A DNA stretch of 64,000 nt from Strigamia acuminata (GCA_949358305.1 OX442316.1:14756001-14820000), one strand, 5' to 3'. Numbered from the stretch's first letter, positions 39,070-50,483 are shown. Notes: generated by a model from the letters alone, not told the origin. Numbers and translations are program-made.

Positions 39070-41580
39070 ATGTCAAATAGTAAACACCAAAATGGCGACC
39101 CACAAAAGAAACTCAAATATCCAAAAAACCTGCCCATTCCACCCATTCATGCTAAGGGAGAGTGGATATATCCGCACTTTCACCCAGACGAACCGCTCGA
39201 ACAATCTTTCCCAAATTTTGAAGTCTGCTGTATTTGTTCAGGATGGGGAGTTGAGACAACGCCGCCAGTCAAAGAAATTGTGTGCCGAGCATGCGGGGGC
39301 GCAGGCGAATTGCGCCGGTGCAAGTTCAGGGAATGGATGCGGATCTATTTCAATTGGGTCCTCCGTTTCAAGTACGCAGACGGAGTGCGCATTTATGAGT
39401 GGGTCCTGCCGCCGACGCGAATTGTACAAGGAAGCATCGCCGCGATTTTGAGGTTTCGTTTTACCCATTATTGGTACTGGGCCAGAGTCCAGCAACTGGC
39501 CGAGGAACGCGGTATAGCACCCCGCCGATGGATCTACGCGATGGGAAACGCGATCAGGTGCCAACATGAGGCGGTCCCCAGGATGACGAACGAGGAAATC
39601 GCAAATTTGACTGATTATGCGAGGGAGCAGTATCTCACAGACCTGCAGTTCTCCGGGATGATCAAAACTTTGCCTGCATTCCTGGGTACAAACGCCACGA
39701 CTGAACAGGCGAGACTTTGGATCGAGGATTTAAATCGTGAAATCGATCTACTGACGGCCGAAGCACGTTTGCAACCGATGCCTGAACCACTATTATACGT
39801 TCCAAAAGGAAACGAAGACTTCGCCGTGCGCTACAAGGAGAGCGGTGGCCACGTCGCCCAAGCCGTAATGATGGGTGGCACAACGTTGCCAAGAGACCGT
39901 TCGCGAGATGCCCAATCCGCTCCAGGAGTCCGCTACGCTCCGAAGCCTGTACAGTCAGTGCAACCAACTACACCGGTCAAGAAGGATGAAATCACGACTT
40001 TGGAGAAAATTCCACCCAAACCAATTGATAACTCGCCTGAAATCAGCCCTGATAGAATGCAACCAGCACGGCCGGGAATTCTAACGCTAATGAAGAACTT
40101 TCCACAACCGATCAAACCCGTCCCAACGTTAAAATCGGTCCCAGACCCGTCACAACGCCGATTGGACGACTACATGGACCGGAACCGGGACATAAGATTC
40201 CTAAATGTGTCACCTCAGGCAACCGATCAGGAATTAAAGGTAAAAATTGTACCAAACATTGACAATTCGCGATTAGATCAAGAGAAGGAAGAACTGAAGG
40301 AAGAATCCAAAGCTGATGCGCGTTCTACCGAGCATTCTGTCAAGAGAGTGCCGACACCTTTTAAAAGTCAAATTCCAATAAGGACGACTGATTTACCGAC
40401 GAAGACGACGATTTCCGTCACCAACACCACTGCAAGTCTTAGTACTGGGACTACCTCCATATCCACGTCTCAAACCGATTCAACTCGCGGATCATCACAA
40501 GATGGCGTTCTCTCGACCACCAAAACCACCAAGGTTGTCTCTCGTCCGCCCCATTATACACAAACGGACCATTACGGAGTTTCAAATTGCCCCGTTTTTA
40601 CGCTTCATTACATTCGAGACATCCTCGAACCATTCGAACTGCAGGTACTTAGGAGGAATACTACCATCAGTAATTCTCGTATGGAGTTGGAGCCGAGGGG
40701 CTGGAGGGAATTATTCAACGTGATGGCCACCCGAGATTTCGACATAAATCAATATGACGTTTACCCCGTCAAAAATGCGACTTTTAAAGAACTAAAGAAC
40801 ATCGCTGCCAATGTCGAAAGTCGAATGGACCAAGAGATCCACATGGATGAAGATCGATTTTTCGCTGTGCTGGTATGGGAGACGCATTTAATAATGGGTA
40901 AATATGTCAAGAAATTTGCGGTCGAACGGGAGAAAAAACGATATGCCGTCCAGGAGAGCCAGAAGAAAGAGGCGGCCAAAGTAGCTGCAGAGAATATCGA
41001 ATTTGAAAAGAAGGAGAAAGTCAGGAAGGAAAGGGAAGAAAAGGAGAGAAAAGAACTTCAAAAGAGGATCGATGAAGAGAAAAGAGTTCGAGAAATTCAG
41101 GTGCAGGAGATGTCGAAATTAGCGGTTTCTTCGCGATACATGGCACCCACACCTACTGATAAGTCGTTGAAGGACCTCATTTCTGTTCCAGGCTCTAAGG
41201 AGAAACCAGAGATAACGATCCTCATGTCAAATACTATCATCCCATCAATGAACATTATATGTGATTTTACCTTCCAGCCCACCAGATGCACGAAGTTGAT
41301 GATCCCTTATCACACGCAGAGTGCTCTTTTCCGGTCCCTGGCACTGTCAGATTTAAACCTGACCCTTCCTGAAACTGAGGAAATTATCGACCTGATGGAC
41401 ACGTACTTTCGCGATGCATTTATTGATTTATGTCTACAGGAAATCAATCGTCGAGGGGCCGCAAATGTGGCCCGGGCCCGATTAATCATCATTGACGTGG
41501 CGTTCGATTTGGTAAAACATTACTCAGATCCGGAACAACGCCTGTATGCTCGAGAACTTCATCAAGAAATGGTGGCATAA
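39070..41580 (+). CDS. Unrecognised 836-aa accessory protein (ORF3) with a CxxCxGxG-like zinc module and charged helix
   Basis: I chose ATG 39070 (MSNSKHQNGDPQKK) because the frame's upstream part to 38986 has no ATG and looks untranslated. Residues about 53-85 hold paired cysteines (EVCCICSGWG, then IVCRACGGAGELRRC), resembling DnaJ-type or other zinc ribbons. Residues about 90-260 are Trp/Tyr/Arg-rich and probably folded. A Pro/Thr/Ser-rich linker follows. A second likely globular part starts near 495 (VFTLHYIRDILEPFELQVLR), then comes a long Lys/Glu helix (KKEKVRKEREEKERKELQKR, probably coiled coil), then a C-terminal block ending HQEMVA. No signal peptide, furin site or fusion-TM pattern, so it is not an ordinary env. 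Open for 2.5 kb in a young element, so it is probably under selection. Confidence 0.85.
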   Translation: MSNSKHQNGDPQKKLKYPKNLPIPPIHAKGEWIYPHFHPDEPLEQSFPNFEVCCICSGWGVETTPPVKEIVCRACGGAGELRRCKFREWMRIYFNWVLRFKYADGVRIYEWVLPPTRIVQGSIAAILRFRFTHYWYWARVQQLAEERGIAPRRWIYAMGNAIRCQHEAVPRMTNEEIANLTDYAREQYLTDLQFSGMIKTLPAFLGTNATTEQARLWIEDLNREIDLLTAEARLQPMPEPLLYVPKGNEDFAVRYKESGGHVAQAVMMGGTTLPRDRSRDAQSAPGVRYAPKPVQSVQPTTPVKKDEITTLEKIPPKPIDNSPEISPDRMQPARPGILTLMKNFPQPIKPVPTLKSVPDPSQRRLDDYMDRNRDIRFLNVSPQATDQELKVKIVPNIDNSRLDQEKEELKEESKADARSTEHSVKRVPTPFKSQIPIRTTDLPTKTTISVTNTTASLSTGTTSISTSQTDSTRGSSQDGVLSTTKTTKVVSRPPHYTQTDHYGVSNCPVFTLHYIRDILEPFELQVLRRNTTISNSRMELEPRGWRELFNVMATRDFDINQYDVYPVKNATFKELKNIAANVESRMDQEIHMDEDRFFAVLVWETHLIMGKYVKKFAVEREKKRYAVQESQKKEAAKVAAENIEFEKKEKVRKEREEKERKELQKRIDEEKRVREIQVQEMSKLAVSSRYMAPTPTDKSLKDLISVPGSKEKPEITILMSNTIIPSMNIICDFTFQPTRCTKLMIPYHTQSALFRSLALSDLNLTLPETEEIIDLMDTYFRDAFIDLCLQEINRRGAANVARARLIIIDVAFDLVKHYSDPEQRLYARELHQEMVA

Positions 41581-41588
41581 GTTTTCAT

Positions 41589-41648
41589 CTGCCGGATGGT
41601 GTCGAGAAGGGAAACCCTCGGTCAGGCCAAAGTGCGACCTTCCGGCAG
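41589..41648 (+). other. Foldable three-way RNA structure just after ORF3
   Basis: Nine bases past the ORF3 stop, CTGCCGGA (41589-41596) pairs perfectly with TCCGGCAG (41641-41648). Inside lie two smaller hairpins, AGGGAAACCCT and GGTC...GACC. It looks like a compact three-way junction, perhaps an RNA stability, export or packaging signal. It lacks the hammerhead CTGATGA core. Confidence 0.45.
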
Positions 41649-42458
41649 AATGGGAATACTCCCCAAAAGTGATTTTTGTTTAGTGTAGTGCCGTGTTTAA
41701 ATGTGTTTATTTTCGCGAAGTGTTTCATTTATTTTCTTCTTTCATATTCCGTTATTTGAATTATGTAATCTGTCCTGTCTTCTGTCTTCATTTACTTTTG
41801 TTTTTACACTCGCATAACATCGCGATAGAAAGACTATTGTGAACATTTAACATCACCATGGTGACGAACTTCGTGTGAAATTGGAACTATTTTATTTTAC
41901 ATGTGGACATTTATGATACCAATGTGGTATTGTGTGAAATTCGCGAAATATTCGCGATCCTCCAATGTGAACTCACATTTTCGAAGTGCCAAATCATCAT
42001 TTTATAAGTTTAATCAAAGTGTTTTTTATTTCTCTTCATATTTTAATGTCCAGTGTTGTTATTTTATTGAAAATTTTGAATCATTAATCTAGTCTAATTA
42101 ATATTTTATTTCCAGACTTTTATTCCATGTGATATTATTATTTTATTACCTTTTGATACCGACACGGGAAGTGTTGATGATTCTAATCCGTGATATGACC
42201 CCTTCATTTGATAATTGTTTAATTTTCGCGAAGGGTTTCGCAACGTTACATCACTTTTATTTTATTTTGAATTCCATCCGCGAAAATCATCGCTACTGTA
42301 TCTGATCTCATTGATTGTTAATCATTTTTTCTTAAGTACCATGGTACCTTTGTTAATTTTATCAAATGTTGTTTTTATGTTGATGTTATATTTTTTGCGA
42401 TCCTTTGGATCACCCACTCTTTTGTTCACGATGCAATAAAAGTCTGGGTGGCGGAGGA
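41649..42458 (+). other. Non-coding 3' region of the LTR element, ending in the PPT
   Basis: About 0.8 kb of AT-rich sequence with only short ORFs (for example 63 and 74 codons, no features). It ends with a purine-rich stretch (GGGTGGCGGAGGA, 42446-42458) touching the 3' LTR, which is the plus-strand primer (polypurine tract). Confidence 0.7.
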
Positions 42459-42982
42459 TGTCACGGGTGAGCTTTCCCAATTCCTAAATTTCAATTTTAT
42501 TCCTCACCTGTTCTCATTCTTAATTTATGCGCGCGACCTTGTCGCGGTTTTCATTTTAACCTCATTTGTTAATTTGGGTCATGTGACAATCGATCAGCTG
42601 ATCAATCGATCAGCTGACCGATTGTTATAAATATCGCGACGTGTCGATATTCCGACACTTCGCGACCAACTACAATTTGGACCACAAGTCAACTTTATTT
42701 TCGCATCTAATTTTCTAACCGTGCTCGTTCTAACTCCCACCTTTTTATCCACCCGGTGACATTCGAAGCCCCCATTTGAGCTACCGAATTATCTGGATTT
42801 AGTCGATTTATTTCGTCCTAAACACATTTCGATAACACGAATCGAGTCGCAATAAATTTCAACGGAATTGGAGATTTCTAAATGACCGACACCCACGTTG
42901 AAGGTCATTCGTTTTGAAGAAATATCCGCGAACCTGCGAGTGCGTGTTCAACACATGCATTGTTTGTAACGACAGCGTTATA
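42459..42982 (+). repeat. 3' LTR (524 bp)
   Basis: The same length as the 5' LTR and the same sequence wherever I compared it, including the CAGCTG repeats, TATA box and AATAAA. AATT follows at 42983-42986. Confidence 0.95.
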
Positions 42983-43391
42983 AATTCTATACAGAAAAGT
43001 GTAGAAGGGGTTTAGAAATCTAATATGTAATGCGTCCATGCAGTACAGATGTTTACTTGTTATTAAACCGGAAATTTCCTATTGGAAATATCCGCTAAAG
43101 GTTATCAAAAGTTAAGCGGAACGGTCCGTACGCATAACTGTATGCCTAATTTTTTGGACAATTTTGTATCGCTTATGTGTGTCCTGGTTTTAAATGTCCA
43201 AAATCTGGTCATCCAGCTTAAGACAGCCTCTTGTTGTGCAAATATCTTGAACAGCATAGATGCAACCCTCTGGTTAGACAGAGAGCAATGCCTGAGAGGT
43301 TTCTTCTAAACCCAATATTTACCTCTACAGATCACGAGATAGCTGTGTTGCAAAGAGCCGAGTCGGCTTAAAAATTTCAACAAAAAAGTAT

Positions 43392-43620
43392 TTGTGATGG
43401 TTCAGTGATTAAAGTTTTCTCCCTTGGCCCAAGAGTTGTAAATTCAAACTTCACTTTCCTAAAGCGCACACTTTTTGGAGGTAAGGGGTCAAAAAAAGCA
43501 GAGCATTCACCCTGAGGAAAAATGGATCTAAAGCTCATGATTTGCACATCACACATAAAACAAAGAACCCTGCAAAAAATCTCCTAGAAGGCAATAAAAA
43601 CCAACATTACAATTTAGTGA
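43392..43620 (+). repeat. tRNA-derived SINE-like sequence
   Basis: A tRNA-like head (TGATGGTTCAGTGATTAAAG as a degenerate A box; GTTGTAAATTCAAACTTC as a B-box relic) is followed by an unrelated body. It cannot fold as a functional tRNA. Confidence 0.4.
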
Positions 43621-44196
43621 CAAGCTCTTTGATGGCTTAAGAGGATGAATGCACCTGTGTCTCACTAAAGATAGTTAAATCTACAGAAGGTGCAGCTTTT
43701 CTTTGAAGTGGCTTACAGTCTGACTACATTTATTTTCTAATCTACAGAACTTAATTCCTGCATAAATCACCACTACAGTACTTGTTGGTCTATACTTAGA
43801 AATTTAGAGAAATCCATCATGATAAGAGTATTTCTATTGAACAAAATATCTGAGAAAGTGGTGATGATTGTCTTTTCCTTCTGGGCTCATTCGCTTGGCC
43901 TAAGTTGCAAATTGGCAAATGTTGGACTAATCATAAAACCAACCAACCTTTTAAAGCTAAACAAAATGCAAATTTAAATAGATTCTTTGAACCATGTAGG
44001 AAGATGTTTGAAGTAATGAAACTGAGGAGTATGACAATCGAAAATTGTATTTATTTTTGTTTTTCCCACTCATTTTGGTCGTAAGCTTATGCTTTTGTAC
44101 CAGAACTTACGGTAAACTGTTTTTTGCGATCTGTGAGGCAACTTTCTTGAGGATCCAACCTTGCAGATTTTCTTACTACAGGAACATTACCTGAAT

Positions 44197-44281
44197 CAGA
44201 AAAGCAACTGGGATTACCAGCAGGTCACCCATCCAAGTACTAACCAGTCCCAGTGCTGCTTACTATAATTCGAGCGAGAAA
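44197..44281 (-). pseudogene. 5S rRNA-derived fragment (pseudogene or SINE3-type piece)
   Basis: On the minus strand, TTCTCG...AAGCAGCACTGGGACTGGTTAGTACTTGGATGGGTGACC...TGGTAATCCCAG is reproduced in segments; the central part GGTTAGTACTTGGATGGGTG is identical to animal 5S rRNA. It covers roughly 5S positions 36-115. The 5' third is absent and stems are broken, so it is not a functional gene. Confidence 0.85.
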
Positions 44282-44366
44282 GATTCAGAATCTTTTTCGA
44301 ATTTTTATGACAGAGGGATTCAGTTACTAAAACATTTGAGACAGATTCAAAAAAATTCAAAATACT

Positions 44367-44690
44367 CCATATGGTTCAAAAATTCATTGAAATTATATTG
44401 CAATGTATTTTGAAATTCACTGAGTTTTGCAAGATTGCATTTTGAAATACATTTTTGCGTGCTATTGGTTTTCAAATGAAAATACATTTTATAAAATGTA
44501 ATTGAAATGCGTTCGCAATACTACTATTTGTCAAACATGAATGCCTTTTCAATTGCATTTCGTCATGCATTATGCATTATTTAATGTACAAAAAGATATT
44601 TAATTCCACAAAATGTTATACACTTTGAAATGCATTAAAATTAAAGTAAAAGGCAATAAATTATAAAATATATTTTTAAACCAAATGAGA
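44367..44690. repeat. CCATATGG-family repeat, copy 2
   Basis: It starts CCATATGGTTCAAAAATTCA and ends with TATATTTTTAAACCAAATGA. Its interior (TGCTATTGGTTTTCAAATGA and neighbours) is shared with 60963-61100, so these are copies of one dispersed family. Confidence 0.65.
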
Positions 44691-47162
44691 CCCATGAGAA
44701 AGATTCAGACAATAGACCTTTGGAAAATCATGATGTAATGCCCTTTGACTCCGCCCACAATAAAAAAAATCTCCGATTAAATACAACTAAAGCTTTCAAG
44801 AGATACAAATTGCCAAAATTAAATAGCAAATCCGTAATTCCCAATTTTACCAGCACATATGACCTTTAACATCCCTAGACCACTAAACACAGCCTTACTT
44901 TCATAATCCCTTTCTTATTGACTGTAAAACTGTTACCAATGACACGATGATCCTATTTGACGGTCCAGACTATTGCAGTTGAATAAGAATATATTTACAT
45001 TTGTTGACTTCTTCCCCAAAAATAACTAATTTCCTTCTGCCCAATAAAAAGAATTGTCATTATTCATTACTGCAGTGGATAATAAATTGAGTGTGATGAC
45101 ACAACAAATTTCAAAAAAAATTAAAAAATTACCAGTCATGCCTTTCATACATTAATTTTTACTTTCTGCTTGAGTTTTCCTTCTTTGTGAAGCACACAAA
45201 AGAATCATCATCATCATTCACACAATCATCATATGCTTAAAAAGAAAGAGAATAAATTGAATAAAAAAGAAAGAATAAGCTCCAAATTATATAACTCTGG
45301 CGTTCAACAACCTCATTTTAAAATCAAAGACCATTGTTTCCAATTTCCACTATATGCAATCTATTACACAAAATTTCACCAAACATTTTTCTAAAAATCT
45401 GGCATAAATAAAAAAAAAAAACCGTTTCTAGGAAATTAATAAAAAATGCCTAAATTATGTCCTGATTTAATCAAGCAGCAGCAAAAAATTGACAATCTAC
45501 TCACCAGGCGGCACCATAAAATGATTCCTTGCTAATCTACCACGTCTGCCATCTTTTGCAGACACAATTCACTAAATATTTACTTTCCCGCTAATTAAAA
45601 GTGACGATGGTATTTGCATTGCCGCTGAAAATACACTTCAAGTATCTTGATGCTAAATTCAAACTGCGCATCCCATTCACGATTCTCTAAATTAAGTTAG
45701 TTGTTGTTGTTGCAGCAGATATCAATAACCACAATAAAAACAAGAGCAAGATAATACTTGATCGCTTTATTTTCTTGCGTGCAATAAGCTCGACAATGGC
45801 CCTGTTAAATGCGTGCGCAGAACGTGATGCGCAGCTCGGATTTGCCATCAAGATACCGGGCACGAACTCTAGTTAATTTCCCATCCTCCTTTTCTGCATC
45901 CTTGATTAAATGCTATTTTCTTGTTTTGAAGAAAAGGCGGTTGAAACGCCGTAAAATCCGCTTGATTTTTATCAAACTGTATTTGACCAGTGACCTTATC
46001 AGCCGAAAGCCAATCAAAATGCGTCCAATGGTTGTTTAGAAGACCAAAACAAAACGTCTGAACAAGACAGCAAAATAAAATTCGTTACAACGGGGTTTTC
46101 GCTTAATATGAAAATTCTACCACCCCGAGATATTAAATATTATCTTTAAAAACTCGAGTAAAATTTTAATAACATGCAAAATGTAATCGAATTGTGGATT
46201 AACATTTTATCATCATCATTATTATTATTTTTATTAAAATTAAATTCCATAAATTATTGCATGCTTTTTCTATCCATTGATAAATATTTGCAGATTGAAG
46301 AGATTTTTTCATTTAAGAAATGAATTCCACGACTTAATTACCCTCATTCGATTGCAAAATCCGGAGTAAACAGTGTTTCAGCTTAAAAAGAATTATTCCA
46401 CTGTTAATTATGACATTATTCTGCAAAACCTAATCCCATTAATTCAATTTGTCGCAGCCATTTTGCACTTAACACAATACAAATAATTTTTTTCCTTTTT
46501 TCCTTTTTTCTCTTTCCCCTCTTCCCACATTGTAGAACACGAAAATATATGCAAATCACCATGGAAACCGAACGACGCCCGGATCAAAGTTGCACATCTG
46601 ACAATTAAATCAATACCGAGTATGGACGAGAGCGATCAAATTACGTGATGCACGCGCTGCTTGTCTTTCCCGAGGCTTAAGAGACCGGATTAAAAATAGA
46701 AATTTTGGAGCACGGAATAAACCTCGAGAGAGTGTCTCCAATGGTTTGCGAAAACGTTTCCACTAACGTTATTGAAAAAGAGAGAAATTTAAATTGATTT
46801 CCTATTGATCTATTACAATAAGCTGTCTAAAGAAAAATAGAAGTCTTATTAATATTTATTACTTTTTATTAGACAATCAAATATTTCGAATTCTGAGATG
46901 AAAAATATTAAAATGTAATAAGATGAAGAAAAAATTCCATTTCCGGTTTCAATGCACCATTAACTATTCGAAGTAAAATTTATAAAGTTTTCTAGAACCG
47001 TTTTGTTCCACTCTTTTAGGAAATTAACATTTTAAGAGGTTAAAATCAGTGCTGTAATGCCTAGACCTGCACATACCCTCCACTACAGCACTGTGTAAAG
47101 CCGAAGCTATACTGTAAAATACTGCGTAAAGCCGAAGATATACGGTATACAGCACTGGTTAA

Positions 47163-47656
47163 TAAAGAGTTTGCGGGATGCATTTTTCCCTTATTTTGTG
47201 CCACGTTACACTATTTTAGTGCCATATCATAAGGGAAAAATCTTTAGTGTATCGTTTTCAACACTAAATCAAAATATAGCGCAGCCAATCAGAATTGAGA
47301 ACACTATATTGTTAGCTCCGCCCATTGCAAATGGCGATTATTTTGTTGTCCCGATCAAACACATCAGTCATAGGTACGTAGATTGAATGATTAGTGAGGC
47401 CCAAAATTGAATTTTAGGCCCAAAACCATACTTTATAGGCATAATAATGGAATTTTATGCAGAACTTTGCACATTTACGCCCCCAAATTGAATTTTTAGG
47501 CCCAAAATTACTAACTGTCAGTAGTTGGTTTAAATAGTGTAGTGATAAGGGAAAAGTGCAGCCCGCAAAAACTTAATTTATCATTTTTTCCTTACACTAT
47601 TTTTATACCGTATAGTCTTTAACTTTTATAGAAAAATGCATTCCGCAAACTCTCTA
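47163..47656. mobile_element. MITE with AGAGTTTGCGG terminal inverted repeats, copy 2
   Basis: The left end AAAGAGTTTGCGGGATGCAT and the right end, reverse complemented, TAGAGAGTTTGCGGAATGCA match each other and the ends of the 15054-15204 element. The interior of about 450 bp has sub-terminal inverted motifs but no transposase. Confidence 0.7.
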
Positions 47657-48225
47657 ATACACAGCACTGGTTAAAGTACTGGCCGCAAACTCTAAGATTA
47701 AAATTCTTTACATGTTTGATTAAAGTTATCTTTCCTTGAGCTTCAAAACAATTTATTTTCGGTCGTTATTATTTCTTTTAATGGCGTATTGCCAAAGCGA
47801 ATCATTACAACACAAGTTACAACATCCAACTAATCAAAGATGGCGTACAAGATTATATACATCCAATACAGTTGGCCCACTGTGTGGTCTGAGCTGAGTA
47901 CCGAGAACTGAAGCAATTCAATGCCAAGAATTCAAGTCAAGATGTTCCGCTCTACTAATTTACTTGCTTCCAAAACATTCTTCGGTGATTCCATTTATAC
48001 TCCAGTCTTCTTTCTGTGGCATAGTAACCGGAAGCCAGGTTGGCACCCAATAAAACCAACACACACCAAAGAAAAGAGTTGTTAGAGTTTCAACATGAAT
48101 GGAATCACGTCTAAGTTTAACCTGAGGATGACACTGACTAATATTTAGCCCGGCATACCGGGATAGATCGTCAATATCATATCACCGATATCATATCCAA
48201 TGCTGCTTAACTTTTGTGTTCTATG

Positions 48226-48914
48226 CAGCGTTTCTCAAACTGTGGGATGCGAGCTGATTTTTGGTGGGGCGCAACGACGTTCAACAACTTTGTCGCCCAA
48301 AATTTTCGTTTCCAAATTTTTTTATTCACTTTTTGCCAATTCCAATTCCAATTCCAACTTACTGCCTGTAGTTGGTTGCAATACACCACAGGCTAGCAAA
48401 AGCTACATGATCGTCTAAAATCTTCACAAAAACCTCACAGAAATCTCTCAAAATCTACCCAAAATCTACAAAAACCACCCAAAATCTACAAAAATCACCC
48501 AAAATCTACAAATACCACCCAAAATCTACAAATACCACCCAAAATCTACAAAAAACACCCAAAATCTACAAAAACCACCCAAAATCTACAAAACCACCCA
48601 AAATCTACAAAAACCACCCTAAATCTACAAAAACCACCCAAAATCTACAAAAACCACCCAAAATCGACAAAAACCATCCAAAATCTACAAAAACCACCCA
48701 AAATCTACAAAAACCAATCCAAAATCTACAAAAACCACCCCAAATTCTCCAAAAACCTGCAAAAACCAGTGAAAACTCCCAAAAATGGAGGTTTGTAGCT
48801 ATTTTAATTCCCCAAAGTGATGAATTTTGTAGGATGGAAAAATAGTAACAACCTACGTATGTCATAGTTTATTTTAGAAATGGGTCGCAATGCTAAAAAG
48901 TTTGAGAACCCCTG
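48226..48914. mobile_element. Non-autonomous hAT-like element carrying a minisatellite
   Basis: Ends are CAGCGTTTCTCAAACTGTGG and, reverse complemented, CAGGGGTTCTCAAACTTTTT. The 8-bp flanks GTTCTATG and TTCTAATG resemble an imperfect duplication. The interior is mostly the tandem repeat at 48420-48740. The right terminus matches the fragment at 20556. No transposase ORF. Confidence 0.75.
48420..48740. repeat. 20-bp minisatellite (AAAATCTACAAAAACCACCC)n
   Basis: About 16 tandem copies of AAAATCTACAAAAACCACCC with occasional substitutions and single-base indels. The open minus-strand frame over it (48605-48865) is an artefact of the repeat. Confidence 0.95.
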
Positions 48915-49838
48915 TTCTAATGGAAGCAGGTGATCACCATAGAAGGTCGAATAAATTTACTTTATGAATGATAGACTGTCAATGCACGTCAAAATTAAAG
49001 TTTGTTTTTTCCTAAAGAGATCTTTATATATTACATTATATGTGCTGTTTTCAAATGTGCTTAATGTTCTTTCTTAGCATGACAAGATGTCACCCAATAA
49101 AGGTTCATTTTGAACTTTAACATCAGTTTCATTTCTCCAATAAAAAGGCCACAAAAGGTTTTGAAAGAACTGGAGGAAAAAAAATTTGAAGAAAAAGTGT
49201 AGAAACGTCAATGAAGTGTTGAGTGTTTTTTCGCCTAAAAGTTTTAGTCCTTTCTTTATTTGATTTATTATCAAATTTACCAGTGTGAAAGTGCCAAGAG
49301 GGATCACAAAAACCGACAAACACATGTTCGCATGTTTGCAGTTCTCCCATTTTTTTTTGAAATGTTAAAAAATAAATAAATAAATAAATAAATAAATAAA
49401 AACAAATGTCATCTTGGCAGCCCAACAATTTTATGCTGGCACTACTCATAATAATTCTAACAAGGACTAATAACAAGTAAAAAATAAAATAAACTGACAG
49501 CTGATGTTCTGTTCAAACTCGATAAAAAGGGAATACAAAAATAATCAATACACTACAAAAATAGACAACAATTCAAGTATTTTTGTTATGCATCGTCACG
49601 AGTAGAGAAAAGACCTTGTTGACATTTGTGCAGTTCAAAACGAATACTAAATAACATAGGGTTTCCATGGGGCCAAGAAAAACCCGGATGCTTGGCAACC
49701 CTAAATAATATACCAAGGGTATTACCGAATATTAAAATCACCGAATGCAATGAAACAATGACAGTAATGGCAATAATACTTAAACAAAACCACTAAAAAT
49801 TAATTTCCACAAACCCATACGGTTCAAAAATATACAGG

Positions 49839-50100
49839 GTGTCCCAAATGAACGAAGCCAGTCAAATAACGAAAAGACCATTTGAGTGAGATGAATGAAA
49901 CGAATGTAGTACTAGTAAACTAAGTGAGGGCATTTCAAAAAAGTGAAAAAATTTGACCTCTGACCTCTTCTTCAAGGTCGTTCCAACTCTAACTTCTAAA
50001 CTAAGACTGGTAGAGCAAAATTCTCAATTGAAAAAAGAAAGATCACCTTCTGTTTAGTAGAAAACTGCTCATCAAATTTACTCCGACACAATAACAGATA
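49839..50100 (+). mobile_element. Possible mariner-like terminus and remnant
   Basis: TACAGGGTGTCCCAAATGAA is the kind of sequence found at the ends of arthropod mariner/Tc1-type elements. No transposase remains. A similar end facing the other way (GACTCACCCTGTATA) occurs at about 57934-57948. The tie to a family is from memory. Confidence 0.35.
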
Positions 50101-50483
50101 TATATCGCCGAATACCGAAGATTAGAATTGCCGATTACTTAATAATGTATAACCTCAATCTCCAAACTGAGGTTAACATGATATATTATCTTCTGATTGC
50201 TTTCTAATCCCCCATTTTTGCCCTTGATTAATGAAAACATTCTAGGCAAGTGCTTTTGCTGTGCTTCGTCTTGCAAGTCACAAAATAATCCCTTTCATGT
50301 CTGATAGAACCGTCAACAAATTTCATATAGGAACACCCTTGGGTATAACATCCTTAGCAATAGACTTGTCATCTCAAGAATGTAAAAATTGGCTTCCAAA
50401 GCCCAGGCCACTGCCCAAATCCAGAAAACTACTCATTTCTGCCAAGCTACAATCAAAATTCAACAGCCAAGTTAACAAGGGCT

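Larger units (their letters stand above)
30396..42982 (+). mobile_element. Complete Ty3/Gypsy-type LTR retrotransposon with extra 3' ORFs
   Basis: 12.6 kb. Order: LTR (524 bp), possible primer-binding site, gag, pol in the -1 frame (protease, RT, RNase H, AT-hook linker, integrase), a 40-A run, a 91-aa ORF, an 836-aa ORF, purine-rich PPT, and an LTR of equal length that I read as identical. The protease-RT-RNaseH-integrase order is Ty3/Gypsy. The identical LTRs and open ORFs indicate a recent and possibly active insertion. The two 3' ORFs are not recognisable as envelope, and the element is unusually long because of them and the linker. I could not name its clade. Confidence 0.95.

Noticed and set aside
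39070..41580. Reading the large third ORF of the LTR element as an envelope gene (endogenous retrovirus)
   Set aside because: No signal peptide, furin site, fusion peptide or membrane anchor. The cysteine and charged-helix pattern fits an internal protein.
41589..41648. Hammerhead ribozyme
   Set aside because: The CTGATGA and GAAAC core elements are not both present in register; only a generic three-way fold remains.
44197..44281. Functional 5S rRNA gene
   Set aside because: The 5' third is missing and paired stems are disrupted; only the middle and 3' part is recognisable.
48420..48740. Regular short repeats resembling a CRISPR array
   Set aside because: Head-to-tail 20-bp units without unique spacers, inside a eukaryotic transposon; no cas genes or prokaryotic context.
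48605..48865. 86-aa minus-strand ORF with repeated Gly-Phe-Cys-Arg-Phe-Trp units
   Set aside because: A translation artefact of the 20-bp minisatellite.
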